DNA from: Lamellibrachia satsuma
Lineage: Eukaryota; Annelida; Polychaeta; Sabellida; Siboglinidae
Assembly (NCBI GenBank): GCA_033239005.1
Contig: BSQZ01000002.1
Location: 1,075,001 to 1,139,000, forward strand
Direction: 5' to 3'
DNA: 64,000 nt
The notes under the pieces are model-generated. The model was given only the letters and a program-made list of their open reading frames with translations. It searched no databases and was not told the DNA's origin. The stretch's first letter is position 1. Each line of letters starts with the position of its first letter. The position numbers and the translations under genes were made by a program. Positions 38,455 through 50,300 of the stretch are shown here, one piece after another.

Positions 38455-38890
38455 ATAGCCTACACCACCACTTCCACATAACCAACACCACCACTTCCAC
38501 ATAACCAACACCACCACTTCCACATAACCAACACCACCACTTCCAAATAATCAACAACACCACTTCCACATAACTAACATCACCACTTCCACATAGCCAA
38601 CACCACATCTAGCACATGATCAACACCACTACTGTCACATAACCAACACCACCACTTCCACACAACCAACACCACCACTTTAACACAACCAACATGATTA
38701 CTTCCACACAACCTACACCACCACTTACACATAGCTAACACATTGCTAGCACATAACCAACCCCAACACTACCATACAACCAACACCACCATTTTGATGC
38801 AACCAACAACATTACTTCCACATAACCAATACCACTATGCATGTACTGCCACCTAAATACAATCAACACTATCACTGCCACAAAGTGGTA
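38455..38890. repeat. 23-24-bp minisatellite (ACCAACACCACCACTTCCACATA)
   Basis: About 18 variants of the unit, ending just before the TATA box of the gene D upstream region. Confidence 0.9.
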
Positions 38891-39306
38891 TATAAATACC
38901 AGTACTATACCCCTGCCCTAGTTAATAACCCTAGTCAGCACCAAGGTTCATGAAGAAGTCATGACTGGCTGTAATACCCAGTCACGACAAGCTATGATAC
39001 CCAGTCACGACTGCAAGAACTTGCTTCATTGGGTGCCCTTTCATCACACACATTTGCATATTATATTCTTTGGAACTTCCTTGTTCTACGTGTGCAGCAA
39101 TCCAGTAGGACTCATTCAGTTGCTTGATCTGGCTCTGTGGGCAGCAAGTCACGTAGGATTGAAACAGAAATTTCATCTGGTTCTACTTACAGTAATTCAA
39201 TTACAGTTATTACTAAAGTTTGATTTGGCTTTGTTAAAAGGAATTAAGCTGGATTGGACACATTCAGTAGGACTTGTCACAGTCTTATATCTGATTCTAC
39301 CAAACT
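38889..39306 (+). promoter_or_regulatory. gene D promoter (TATATAAATA) and first 5' exon
   Basis: TATATAAATA at 38889-38898. Transcription would start near 38920, and the exon ends CCAAACT|GTAAGT at 39306, homologous to the 5' exon donors of B and C. Confidence 0.45.
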
Positions 39307-39428
39307 GTAAGTATGTACACTGTTAACAGTTGATAATATTACTATGTTAGTATAACAGCTTACATCATAATCACAAAAGCAACTAACTGTAACAGTAAAT
39401 CAACCCATTGATTTACTGTAAACAGACA

Positions 39429-39465
<37 letters not shown>

Positions 39466-39491
39466 CGTGCGTGTGTGTCTGTGTGTGTGTA
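39429..39491. repeat. (GT)n microsatellite
   Basis: GTGTGT run with GCGTGC interruptions. Confidence 0.95.
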
Positions 39492-39872
39492 TGAGTGTGC
39501 ATGCTGTCGACAACTTTGGAGATAAGACAACTGAAACACTGTGTATAGAAAACCTACAGGAGCATTAGTTTAAGTTTCCAAGAGACAACAATTATATTTG
39601 ATTATAAGGTGTTACACCTATGATTTGTTTAATATTTTCCTTAAAACACAACTATATAGTTTACTCACTAAATTGTTGCTCTTGACACTGATTGTGAAGT
39701 CTGCATTTAACATAATAATAATGTTTCGAATATGGAGATCCGAGAAATGTGTGTGAGTTTTTCTTTGATATACTGTAAATTATATGTGATGTTGTTGGCA
39801 AAACATACATACAGAGTCAAGATTATATATTTTGTTTAGTCAAAAGGAAAAGTCTGACCAATACTGATAGCA

Positions 39873-39914
39873 ATGTGGTTGTTTAACACACATGTGTATG
39901 TTACTTCCTCATGA
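39873..39914 (+). pseudogene. decayed extra copy of the receptor leader exon
   Basis: AGGAAAAGTCTGACCAATAC...GCAATGTGGTTGTTTAAC matches the leader exons at 11812 and 40269, but an in-frame TGA follows 13 codons after the ATG and no GTAAGT donor remains. Confidence 0.65.
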
Positions 39915-40089
39915 TATAGGCATGATTAATGATGAGAATAACTACAGGGGGATTGCCCTACTCTACATAGTCTATTATATGAGTACAAAGTAATGATAAT
40001 GAGACATATGACAGTCACTTATATGCCTTAGTTAAAGAAGACAGCATTTCATGAGACTTTGCATACAGTTCAACATGTAACTTCTTTCT

Positions 40090-40153
40090 TCTTCAGACAC
40101 AACACGTCAGCCAGACTTGTCAAAGCAGCATATTTGATCTAGCTCAACAAACT
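40090..40153 (+). promoter_or_regulatory. gene D second copy of the 5' exon
   Basis: TTTCTTCTTCAGACACAACA...GATCTAGCTCAACAAACT|GTAACC resembles the end of gene C's 5' exon; the donor is weaker (GTAACC). Confidence 0.4.
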
Positions 40154-40293
40154 GTAACCAGCAGATTGTTTATTTATAATCATTACAGTATAACTGTAGC
40201 TGGTACATCAGCCAATCATGTACAGTAAAAACACCTGGGTAATTCGTTACACTTTTTGTTGGTAACAGGAAAGAAGTGTAACCAATACCAGCA

Positions 40294-40360
40294 ATGTGGC
40301 TGTACAAAGCACTATGCACATGCTGCTTCCTATTGACATTTACACTACCAGCAACTGCAG
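40294..40360 (+). CDS. receptor-like gene D: leader (signal peptide) exon
   Basis: The acceptor gttggtaacag precedes a 25-nt leader and ATG; MWLYKALCTCCFLLTF... ends PATAG; donor GCAG|GTAAGT, 67 coding nt, phase 1, as in gene B. The remaining exons are not found before 63.9 kb. The following 23 kb is filled by DIRS, gypsy and CR1 elements, so D either has a very long intron or was cut off by them. Confidence 0.68.
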
Positions 40361-40369
40361 GTAAGTGCT

Positions 40370-40819
40370 GTATTTATGACAGAACAACACAACAACTCAT
40401 GTAATAAAAGCTTCATATTTATTATTCATCTTGGCAATAAAATGGGACAGTCCGGCCAGATCTCTGTGGCCAGCTGTGACACCCTGAGAACTGGATGCGA
40501 GACCCGGATATTTCACGTGACCGGACTGCGGTCCTGGGCCAGCTACTTGATCATTATCATGTGACTGCAGTCACATGACCAGAAATCCTGGGGTCTGCAT
40601 CCCTCTGGGTGCCCAGCCATCCCAAAAAGAGGTGTTTATACCGAATGCCCTAAGATATAAGGACGGGGTAGAAAGTTGGATAATACTGAATGGTTGTTAA
40701 TCAACAACCAACCTGTTGCAGTATCACAAAAACAATTATTACTCATAATGTTGACCTGTGAAGCAATTATAGTTGGTTCTGTCTACATACTGAAATACAT
40801 AGTAACTTCTCACGCAAGA

Positions 40820-40858
<39 letters not shown>

Positions 40859-41144
40859 GAGTAAACAATTATAATTGTACCCACACAGTTAGTGCCACAA
40901 CCGTATGATTTAATATACATACAAACATACTGCTGACAAAGTGGCTTGTCTTGGTCATGACTAAGTAAATAGGTGATACAGTACAAAACTAATTTTAAAA
41001 ACATACATATTTATAGTGCTATATATCCTAAGAACATTATCACACATCCATGTTGCATGTACCATCATTGTTCTCACACATTAAAATATTGATCAGTATT
41101 AGTTGTATACTACGCTACGAAATCATAATGTAAAACTACATTGT

Positions 41145-41207
<63 letters not shown>

Positions 41208-41280
41208 AGCACACTGATTACAATCCTTATCTAAAGTGATACTAAACCCATGGTTAGCAACTTATTCACATGTTACTGCA
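40370..41280. other. gene D intron 1, start
   Basis: Holds a locally GC-richer block (40440-40680) of unknown origin with a perfect 20-bp palindrome at 40558-40577, and short (AT)n runs at 40825-40852 and 41147-41203. No gene seen. Confidence 0.5.
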
Positions 41281-41289
41281 CATGGCTTG

Positions 41290-42459
41290 TTGGGTTTCTC
41301 GCAATGATTTACAAGATTTCTGAATATACCTGCAATAACAATCAGAGTTCCATCTGCCCAGTGTTCATATCATGTGATCTGGAATGTGTGCAGCTGCTGC
41401 TGTGGTAGCTGCGCCTATGCGGAATGAGTGACCGCTATACAAAGATGGATTGTAAGCAAGACTGAAAAGAAGCATCTTTAGTTTTTCTATTAAGAAAGAT
41501 GGCGCCCATGTTAAAGTGGTAAACGAAGGGTCATGTGACTGGGCTGCCATATCACTCCTTGTCTGCAACAGGGCCATCATAGTCTGGAAAGGGCAAATGT
41601 TCTGCTTTGTTGCAAAATATTTAAGAGTTACCCCTTTGCGAAAAGGATCTTTTAAGTTTTCAACTGAAGTGTGAAATATCTTTCATGAATATGAAACTGT
41701 ATGTCGCCTATACTCAAAATCTGTTAGAGGGTCAAAAGTGTTAGACCGACTTGTGAATTCTCCACATCTTAAAAATCCAAAGAAAGCCAGACAGAATGCT
41801 GTCTCTAGGAGTAAGTCTTCATATGGGCCTAAGAAACCTGATCTTAGAACATTACACATTTTACTTAAAATTTCTGCTGTAATAGGTAACCTGGGTTTAA
41901 CTACATTATCCTGTGATTTCTTTACTGCTTTTAGAATAGTTTGCAAACGCAGGAATGACTGGCCATTTACAAAACAGCATGGATCCTGAAAACCTGCCTT
42001 GATATACACAAACCTAATGCCTGCTAGATATGTCTTTATGGTAGAATACTTTAACTGCAAGACAATAAAACAGTGTGCCGCAAAGTAGATATGTCTTTAT
42101 GGTAGAATATTTTAACTGTAAGACACTAAAACAGTGTGCCACAAAGTAGATATGTCTTTATGGTAGAATACTTTAACTGCAAGACACTAAAACAGTGTGC
42201 CACAAAGTAGATATGTCTTTATGGTAGAATACTTTAACTGTAAGACACTAAAACAGTGTGCCACAAAGTAGATGAACATTTCTTCTGATATAGTTGGGTG
42301 TGTAGTACTCAGGCTTCCACTTGGATACATATCTGAAAATCTTCTAAATGCTCTAAAACCTGCTTCATATACTGTCCAGGTAGACTTGTTTATTGACATA
42401 TCCCATAGCTGGTCAACTACACTACCTAATACCACATCACATCCGAGGGCATTGGACAC
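41290..42459 (-). pseudogene. DIRS tyrosine recombinase, broken
   Basis: N-terminal helices (STIKTYLAGIRFVYIKAG), an Arg box AFFGFLRCGEFT, the His-x-x-Arg box SGHSFRIGAATTAA and a Tyr in CYCRYI just before the C-terminus. Breaks: four 61-bp repeats at 42026-42269 that shift the frame, a disrupted stretch at 41590-41700, and a TGA between HMI and TLGRW near 41364. Confidence 0.8.
42026..42269. repeat. 61-bp tandem repeat inside the DIRS recombinase
   Basis: AGATATGTCTTTATGGTAGA starts at 42026, 42087, 42148 and 42209, with a partial fifth copy cut at 42269. 61 is not a multiple of 3, so each unit shifts the recombinase frame. Confidence 0.93.
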
Positions 42460-43968
42460 TGGCAGGGTTTGAGTGCTGCCCCGGGTACGAGCTGTCTGAA
42501 TCTGCTGACCTGGAACCGAGATATTGCATCCGCAATGTTATTATTAATACCTGGGATGTGTTTAGCAATAATTTTAAAGTTCCCAGATGCAGCACACCAT
42601 GTTAAGCATCTCATTAACCTCATAATGGGTTGGACTAGATCTGCCCTTGTTAATGATACGGACAGTAGCTTCATTATCACAGTAGAAGACAATTTTCTTG
42701 CCCTTCCACTCCGATCCCCATAGTAGAGCTGACACTACAATAGGGTACAGCTCCAAAAATGCCACATGTCATTATCTTTGAGCATCAATTCTGCAGGCCA
42801 TCTACCCTGTTCCTAAAGAATCCACAATATCCAACAGTGGCAGCAGCATCTGTATACAGTGTAAAGTCAACTGCTTTAATCACTTCTTGATCTAGAAAGA
42901 GGGCCACCCCATTCCACTCATTGAGAAATCTATGCCATATAGCTGTATCTAGTGGACATTCTTTGTTGAGTCTCACATAGTGATGTCATTGTTTCACAGA
43001 GGCTGTCAAAGATAAGAGATAAGCTACAAAGCTTAGACCCTTTGGAATTACTCTGGAAGCAAAATTTAGGTGACCCAATAAGCTCAACAGCTCCCTCTTT
43101 GAAATACTCTGCTTATTTTTGAACATATCCAGTATAGTGATTATCCTGCTAAGTTTGTCATCAGGCAACCGGGCTTCCATTCTTTCAGTGTCGAGGATTA
43201 TCCCTAAATACTGCAACTGTACCGTAGGTCCTACGGTCTTATATGGGGCTATTGGGACGTGCAGCCTATTAAATATCAAGGTAAGCAGAGCCATTGTTCT
43301 CTCTGCCATGGCATTGGGTGGATCTATAGTTAGAAAGTCATCTAACAAATGTAACATAAACTCAATTCCATAGTTATGCTGGACTATCCAACAAATCGCT
43401 TGTGAAAGCCAGTCAAAATTTTTTGGACTGGAACGGCTGCCAAAAACTAGCCTAGTATAAAAAAATATTCTCCATTCCACTTGACTCCATATAGATGCCA
43501 CGGTGATGGATGGATCGGAATCTGCTTAAACGCACCTACTCTGTCAGTCTTGCTTAACCAAGAACCATGACCCCTATCTAGGATCCCCTGCATAGCATCA
43601 TCTAATTTAGCATAAGACAGAGAGTATTCCTCTATGTTGATCAGCTCATTTAAACTTGTCTGTTTGTCACTGTTATGTGGGGCAGATAAATCAACAATGA
43701 GAAGCATCTTCCCAGAATAGGTGCCCTCGGCTAAACCCAGGGGACTTACTCTGTACAGTGAAAAGGGGGGTGTTCTGAATGGACCTACCAGGAACCCTTT
43801 CTTCACTTTTTTTATTATACGTTGACTCACTATTTCGGGCTGTGCCTTTGCTGACAAGTTATTTGGACATTCCAAACTGGCCACTGGTGGCTCACTAATC
43901 CCAGTAAAGAAGCTCTCTCTTAAACCTGTGATCAAGTTTGTCACAAAGGCCTTATCTGGGTGCCCCAC
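42426..43968 (-). pseudogene. DIRS reverse transcriptase-RNase H, broken
   Basis: Pieces in order: 43968-43447 (SLNELINIEEYSLSYAKLD, KTDRVGAFKQIPIHP), 43501-42986 (FGSRSSPKNFDWLSQA, the catalytic LLDDFLTIDPP, LQYLGIILDTE), 42976-42785 (FTLYTDAAATVGYCGFF, RNase H), 42765-42426 (FYCDNEATVRIINKG, HIPGINNNIADAISR). Frame changes near 43480, 42980 and 42600-42770. Confidence 0.8.
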
Positions 43969-44006
43969 TAGCTCCCTCTCCAGTCTGTCTATGGTTGTGG
44001 GGTGTC

Positions 44007-44789
44007 TTAGTTCGGTCTATCGGTGTCTATCGGGCACGAGTGCAGAAACCTACAATTCTGCCTCGAGCAGCCGCGCTCGGAATTGTAGTTATTGCAAACT
44101 TCTCTCTGGCCTACACTAACCCTGGGCCTACCCTGAAAGTCTGTTTGCCTGCCAGTGATATTACCTCGGGGGAACTGGTGGTTGTGTGTTTTAGGGTTGG
44201 CAAGAAGGGGACAGAAACTGCTCAAGTGAGCTACACTGCCACACAGCGAACACACAAGTTCTTTCTGTCCAACAAATAATGAACAAAACAGACCATTGTC
44301 TCGGACCCTCCAGTCTACTTTACTGTTCTGCTGCTGGATAAGTGCGGCTGCTCGGGCAGAAAATGATCGATGATATTCATAGAAAGCGGTGCCATCAATC
44401 TGCGAAGCAATGCCCACCACAATGGCCTCATAAGCATCTAACTCCTTACGATGGTCCCAAACTTCACACATAATGTTATGGTATTTGTTATACGCACAAA
44501 TGAATTCAGGCAGGGTAAGTTTGCTGTTAAGGCGAGGGTCAGAGGACAATGGGCGAAGAAGATGTTCAAAGCCGTCTACTCCCGCATAACGGCTGTACTC
44601 GCCAAGATCAAAGTGAGGGATCAAAAGTGATGCCAGATTAACGTCTTTACCCTCGAGGATGGCCGATCTCAGGGCAGGTGACAGTCTCAACGTCAGGTAG
44701 ATTTTCGGACGGAATTCCTGATGTCGAACACGGCCATCTGTACGAGTCGGCGAACGCTGGTTCAGATCATAGGGACTTCTCCGTAGCAT
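44007..44789 (-). pseudogene. DIRS Gag-like ORF1, C-terminal part
   Basis: 260 codons open. Helical capsid-like region, then CSLCGSVAHLSSFCP (zinc knuckle variant) and a C-terminal CNNYNSERGCSRQNCRFLH (CCCH finger), the arrangement usual for DIRS ORF1. Upstream sequence to 45260 continues ORF1 in other frames with stops. Confidence 0.72.
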
Positions 44790-45260
44790 GTTCGATAGAT
44801 GTCATTGCAGTAGTCAGGGTGTACGTGCCTATTTGCTCGAGGTGCATCGCAGCCGGCGTGTCCGCATCGGTTCGTGCAGCCAACATCAACGAAGATAACG
44901 GTGCCGTACTTGCCCGCGCGGTTCCCGGTCCATCGGAGGGGTGTCATGCGGCGATAATCTCCCGCATCTGTGTTGTCATTGCTGACACGGAACGTTGTAG
45001 TGCTCGCACAACATCGGCCAGTGGCTCCACACTACTGATGGAGGCGATACTCGGCTGGGACAAATCACATTCCGTCGTTGTTGCATTGTTCGGACTCGTT
45101 TGAGCGAGAATCTGACTCCCACCCGAGAGAAAAACGTTAGAACCAGTAGGTTGATGCCACTGTCGTGCCCTGGTAGTGATCCCATTGAGATCTGCTGCAA
45201 CGGGTTACCGGAGGTGACGGCAGCGGCCTAGCACGGACAGCGTTGACACTAGCATCAGAT

Positions 45261-46143
45261 TGTAAGATTCTCGCTTCTCTTAAGGGCGCGTGCATTCGTT
45301 GAGAATACTCACAGTTGTGTAGTAATTGTCTTTGTCGCTCGCCAGATCGTCTAGCTGCTTACTGATAATACCGCAGACGATCAGATCGGTATAATAAGCC
45401 GTGAACGCATCTTCCAGGTTCGCAAGATTTTATTAACGCAGAAGTGTAGATCGTACAACATAGACTGGTCTCTCTACCACTGTTCTTGTGTCTCCCATTT
45501 AACATTTAAAAGTCTTCAATAAATTTAGTTTTCTAATGGTAAGGTAGGTATGGGCCGGCGTGGCCCATCCTTGCCGATAATTTTTAGTCCAAATTGAACG
45601 AGCTGCGTGGTAATTTAGATCGCGCGCACCCGTTGCTTTATGAGTCTATTTCTGGCCTATTTATACCAGAGCTTTCTGAAGAACCCCGCCTCAGTGGAGG
45701 CGCGGTTAACCATTTTAGGAAATCGAGAAAGCCGTTATTGGCCGATGTCCATATACAACCGTCATCCCCGTACATGCTGGAAATGACCGTCGTATGCAAG
45801 GTATCGGGTCACCTTCTGAACCTCCCCAGGACTGGAGACCTTCTTGTGTCCTTGGGGACGGTCAGTTGCCAACTAAACTAGTTTCTCATGGCCTGCATTC
45901 TAAATCGGGTAAACATTTCTCCCGTTTGACAGTCCAGTTATTATTACAGTCGGGGCGACTCTACCCCTCCCTACTGTGTATACTAAACAATAAGCAAAGC
46001 TGCAAACTGGCCAGAAACTAGCGTGCCTTACATAAGTTGTATCAACCTGGGTTTTCTTTATGCTAGCGTTAAATCATTGATTAAATATGTCTGCAATGAC
46101 CACTATCTCTGTTCTTACAATTTTAGGCTGACCAAACCTTACA
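45261..46143 (-). repeat. gypsy 3' LTR (883 bp)
   Basis: Identical in length and, by reading, in sequence to 52411-53293. It contains short open frames (e.g. 45594-45881 plus) that occur unchanged in the other LTR and are not genes. Confidence 0.95.
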
Positions 46144-46156
46144 TTCCTCCCAACCC
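46144..46156 (-). promoter_or_regulatory. gypsy polypurine tract
   Basis: On the minus strand GGGTTGGGAGGAA directly precedes the 3' LTR (TGTAAGG). Confidence 0.75.
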
Positions 46157-46822
46157 ATTTTTGTTAAAAACAAACGTCCGGATAGTTTGTTTTTAACACA
46201 AACACGAAATACTGATAAGGGAGGGTCAGCTGTCAATACAGTTGAACACTGGTCATTTCGATTTGGTCTACCGTATCGTTGTAGAGTGACCTTTGCATCC
46301 TATCAGTTGTGCAATTGTGTCCGCAATTTCTAAACTATCCGTGGATATAGTCGGTACCGCAGAAACCATCGGTACTTACAACAATCAAAAGTGTATTTAA
46401 ATGCAATTCCAACTCTCTACATAATACAGATAACGTACGCTTCACTCAGTCATCGTAAAGATGCTGTTCCATCAGGCGTTGGCCTGGGCGTAAAGATAAA
46501 ACATGAATAGGTCTGTTATGCGACCTCGCCACACTTAGCAACCGTAAAAAGGATGCTGAACAAACTACATAAGAAAAATGTATATAATTACTACTGTGGC
46601 CACCTATTTTTGAGAGAAAAATGCGCAATGAGTGTGCCAAAGCACAGCACTTCGTCTTTTAAGAAAAATAAATGCTTACAATTAGCGAATTTGAGCACGT
46701 GCTCAACCTGTTCAGTTCTCATCAACTGGGGCTGATCGCCACGCGTCAGGTAGACTGACGGTTGCAGTGGCGTCGCCTGTTTGTGTCACATGCGAAACTG
46801 TAGCGGGACTTTCCACGCTAAT

Positions 46823-47180
46823 TTATGAACGAATTGACCGTTTCATACACAAGGTAGGCGCCGTAATTTTCTGTTTATTGTACAACAGTATTACCACGTA
46901 GACAACCACGGCAACGAGACATAATATAAAAATTATTGCAACAGTCCAGGATACATGGCCTGGGTAGCTACCCCATATAATGGTGTTACCCAGTAAATCA
47001 TCGGACAATTTATCTAATTGTATGTTCTTTACTTCGCCCATAGCGTGTCAATTTGCTACAAATCGCTTTGTGTCCGATCCACCGAGTACAATAAGACCGT
47101 CACTATTCACCCGCGTAAGTCTGCGTGTTACGTCGCGAACGTTCAGTCGGAGCATCGGGGTGGTGGGGTAGTGTCACAGG
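46823..47180 (-). pseudogene. envelope-like C-terminal remnant downstream of Pol
   Basis: A 72-codon minus-strand frame (47041-46823) carries one long hydrophobic segment (about 23 residues, FILCLVAVVVYVV in its core) followed by a basic tail. The same frame is open for about 45 more codons upstream, with one TGA between (47048-47050). Position after pol, a single membrane span near the C-terminus and a short tail are what an env-like third ORF would leave. Most of such an ORF is missing. Similarity to a specific envelope family is not established; it could also be an unrelated small ORF. Confidence 0.4.
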
Positions 47181-47361
47181 GTAGGTTGACGCGTGTGTCG
47201 GTGTCTTGTTACTGAATGACAGGTATGCGCCCTAATCGGTTCAGTCATTAGTATAAGTATTTGTTTTTCTACTCATGTCTGATTTTAGAGCAAACTTATG
47301 TGTGTTCAACCAGTGGAGCAGTATAAGGTTTGTTTCTGAATATATGTATACGTGTGTGTGA

Positions 47362-50300
47362 TTATTGTGTAAAGGCCATGACTAAAGCAATGCATTCTTG
47401 CCTAGCGCGTTTCTGCAAGAACTCTGTGGGCGCCTCGCTCTTCCGTTTTCTGAGGTGTTTAATTTCAAGGTCCGCCTCGAGTCCATCATCAGACTGGTCT
47501 GCAGCCAGCTGTCCGCGTCGGGACAACTTCCTTAGCATGCGGGTCCCATGTTTACGTGGCGTTGTGTGTGTTGTCACACGTGATTGTCTCAGAGGATGGC
47601 TCCTGTCCTCGTTGTGGCCCAGACGATAACGAGACGGCTGGTCGCGACTATCTGGGTCATCCAGATGGGGGGTGCCTGGTGCTGTACCGCGTTGTGTAGT
47701 GTGGCCACTTTGTCCCAGATGGTAATTAGACGACCCGTTGGGATCAACGGGATTAGCGTCATGGGGTGTATCTGACCTCGTACAGCGTGGTTGGGCCGGC
47801 CGGGCTTGTTTACGTACGGGTCGAGGATTGCAGGTGTCCCAGTTTTGATTTGGGTCTACTATTCTGACTTTCTCCGCATTGAGAACTTTTGACTTTCCCG
47901 TCTGCTGATTGTGGACATAAATAACAGGGCCTCGGACTCGTGTGACGGTCCATCTAGGATTCCACCTGGCAGTTAATGTTAAACGTTCTTCGGATTTAAT
48001 CATTACTGAATCTCCGGGCGAAATATCGTGTGCCTTAGCTTTCTGAGCTAATCTGTCTCTGTTATGTTTACGACTGTCTTCTGTCATAGAACGAGCTATC
48101 TTTAACGATGTAGCTAGCGTGTCCAACCGATTCCCAAATTCGTTTTCATTGGAAGCGCGTAATGCCTTCTGCATAGGCATTCGTAAATGTCTGCCTGTCA
48201 TTAAAAAATGCGGCGTGTAACCAGTTGTCGTCGAAACGGACGCACGATATGCCAATAGAACATCATTTAACACCTCTTCCCATCGGGAGGGTTGATTGTT
48301 TACAGCCTTCTGGATCATCTGTTTAAGAGTCCTGTTGAATCTTTCGATTTTACCATTAGATTGAGGATGTGCCGGAGTGGACATGCGATGTTCAATACCT
48401 ATCTGACTTAGGTAGCGTTCGAAAGCTAAAGCTGTAAACTCAGCTCCATGGTCTGTCAAAAGAACACGGCAAACGCCATGACGGCAGATAAACCCGTTTG
48501 AAAACGCGTCCCAAACTGCTTGGTTAGATTTGGTGGGAATCGGTATTGCCTCGGCCCAACCGGTACAGAAATCGATTATGGTGAGAATGTATTTGTTGCC
48601 ATTATGAGACTCGGTAAACGGGCCAATGAGGTCGGCGGCGACGAACTCCATGGGGTATGAACCAAAAGGCATTTGTCCTATGGGGTGACGCTGAGGATGG
48701 CGATTGTGTGTCAAGCATAGGGCACATTGACGTAACCGTTGTTGAACGTGTTTACGCATTCCTGGCCATACATATGCTTCCGTAAGACGTCGTACAGTCT
48801 TCCAATGACCCTGGTGGCCACATTCTTTGTGGGCCCGGTCTATAACTGTCTGGCGGTAGGCAGTTGGGAGAATCAATCGGTGATACGACGGGGCGTGTAT
48901 GTAAGGAGGTCTCACACTGTACAATACACCGTTAACAATGTCATAGTCATCATCGGTATCCGCAGCTACCCATAACTCCGGGAACTCTTTGTGTTGTGCT
49001 AAAGCGACTGCATGGAGGTCTATTCCGTCGTGGATTAAGGGCAGGAGATCAGAAATGTCGTCATCAGTTGTTATCGTGTCTCGATCGTCCACGTCATCGT
49101 CCACGTCATCTATATCAAACACGGCAATGTCACTGTGGTCATTTTGTCTTATTCGTGACAACATATCGGCTCTGATGTTATTACGGCCAGTGCGATAAGA
49201 AATTGTCGTTCCATACTCGGCCAGTAACACACCCCACCTTTGTATTTTGGTGTTGTTAAAAGCTTTTGTGAACAGACTTAGTAAGGGTTTGTGATCTGTG
49301 TAGACGTTAAACTGAGCGCCATACAAGTATGGGCGTAACTTCAGGATTGAAAAAACGACCGCAAATGCTTCTTTCTCTATTGTCGCCCACTTGCGTTGTG
49401 TGGGTGACAACGTGTGACTCACATATTGGATAACTTTCTCGATGCCGTCAACTGATTCCTGAACCAATATCCCACCGATAGCATAGTCGCAAGCATCGGT
49501 ATATAATTTGTACGGTCTGTTTAAATCAGGCGCTGCCATCACATGCGATGACGTCAACAGTCGTTTCAGTTCGTCGAAGGCGGTTTGTTTGTGGTCATCC
49601 CAGGTAAATCTGACATTCCCCCGCGTCAGGGCGATTAAAGGTTCTGCCACTGTCGCATAATTTGGTAAGGAATTTCGATAGTAATTACACATTCCTAAAA
49701 AGGACCGTGTTTCCTTAACCGTAGTCGGCGGTAAGAGATTAGCAATTACTGCTACTTTGTCTGGGTCTGTTTTAATACCGTCTGCATTAAGAACATAACC
49801 TAACAATTTAACCTCCGGCAAACCAAACGCACATTTAGTTGGTTTTAGTTTGAGCCCCGCATTTCTTAGTCTGTCAAAAACGAGTTGTAAATGACGGTTA
49901 TGATCCGTCTCATTTTTGCTGAAAACTAAAATGTCATCGATATACACAAAAACACACTTCCCGATTAAATCAGCCAAGATTGTATTCATTTCTTTCTGGA
50001 AGAAATTTGGAGCCGATTTGAGGCCGAATGGCACTTTGGTAAATTCAAAATGGCCGGCGTGGCACCTGAAAGCAGTTTTGTGTATATCGGCCTCCGCTAC
50101 AGGCATCTGCCAATAGGAGGACTTTAAATCGAGTGTGGAGTAGATGGAACTACCTCCAACTAAATCGAATATGTCTTGTATTATCGGCAAGGGGTATGCG
50201 TCTTGTTCGGTGACAGCATTCAACTTGCGATAATCAACACATAAACGTGAATCACCATCTTTCTTCGGAACAAGTAAAATCGGGCTGCTATATGCAGAAT

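Larger units (their letters stand above)
41280..45260 (-). mobile_element. DIRS-type tyrosine-recombinase retrotransposon (3' part)
   Basis: Reading on the minus strand: Gag (44.8-44.0 kb), RT and RNase H (43.97-42.43 kb), tyrosine recombinase (42.46-41.28 kb). Its 5' part (Gag start) lies beyond the gypsy insertion at 53.3-53.66 kb. DIRS elements integrate through a circular intermediate using the recombinase, without an integrase. Several stops and a 61-bp tandem repeat make this copy inactive. Its terminal repeats are not resolved. Confidence 0.85.

Noticed and set aside
40376..40564. 62-codon frame directly after gene D's leader exon
   Set aside because: It would need retention of intron 1, lacks the family Cys pattern and sits in an unidentified GC-richer block.
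41738..41989. Plus-strand frames over the DIRS and gypsy regions (e.g. 43119-43373, 50816-51325)
   Set aside because: Antisense shadows of RT, recombinase and Gag coding sequence.
45594..46021. 95- and 75-codon plus-strand frames repeated at 52744-53171
   Set aside because: They lie inside LTRs, are antisense to the element and are duplicated only because the LTRs are.
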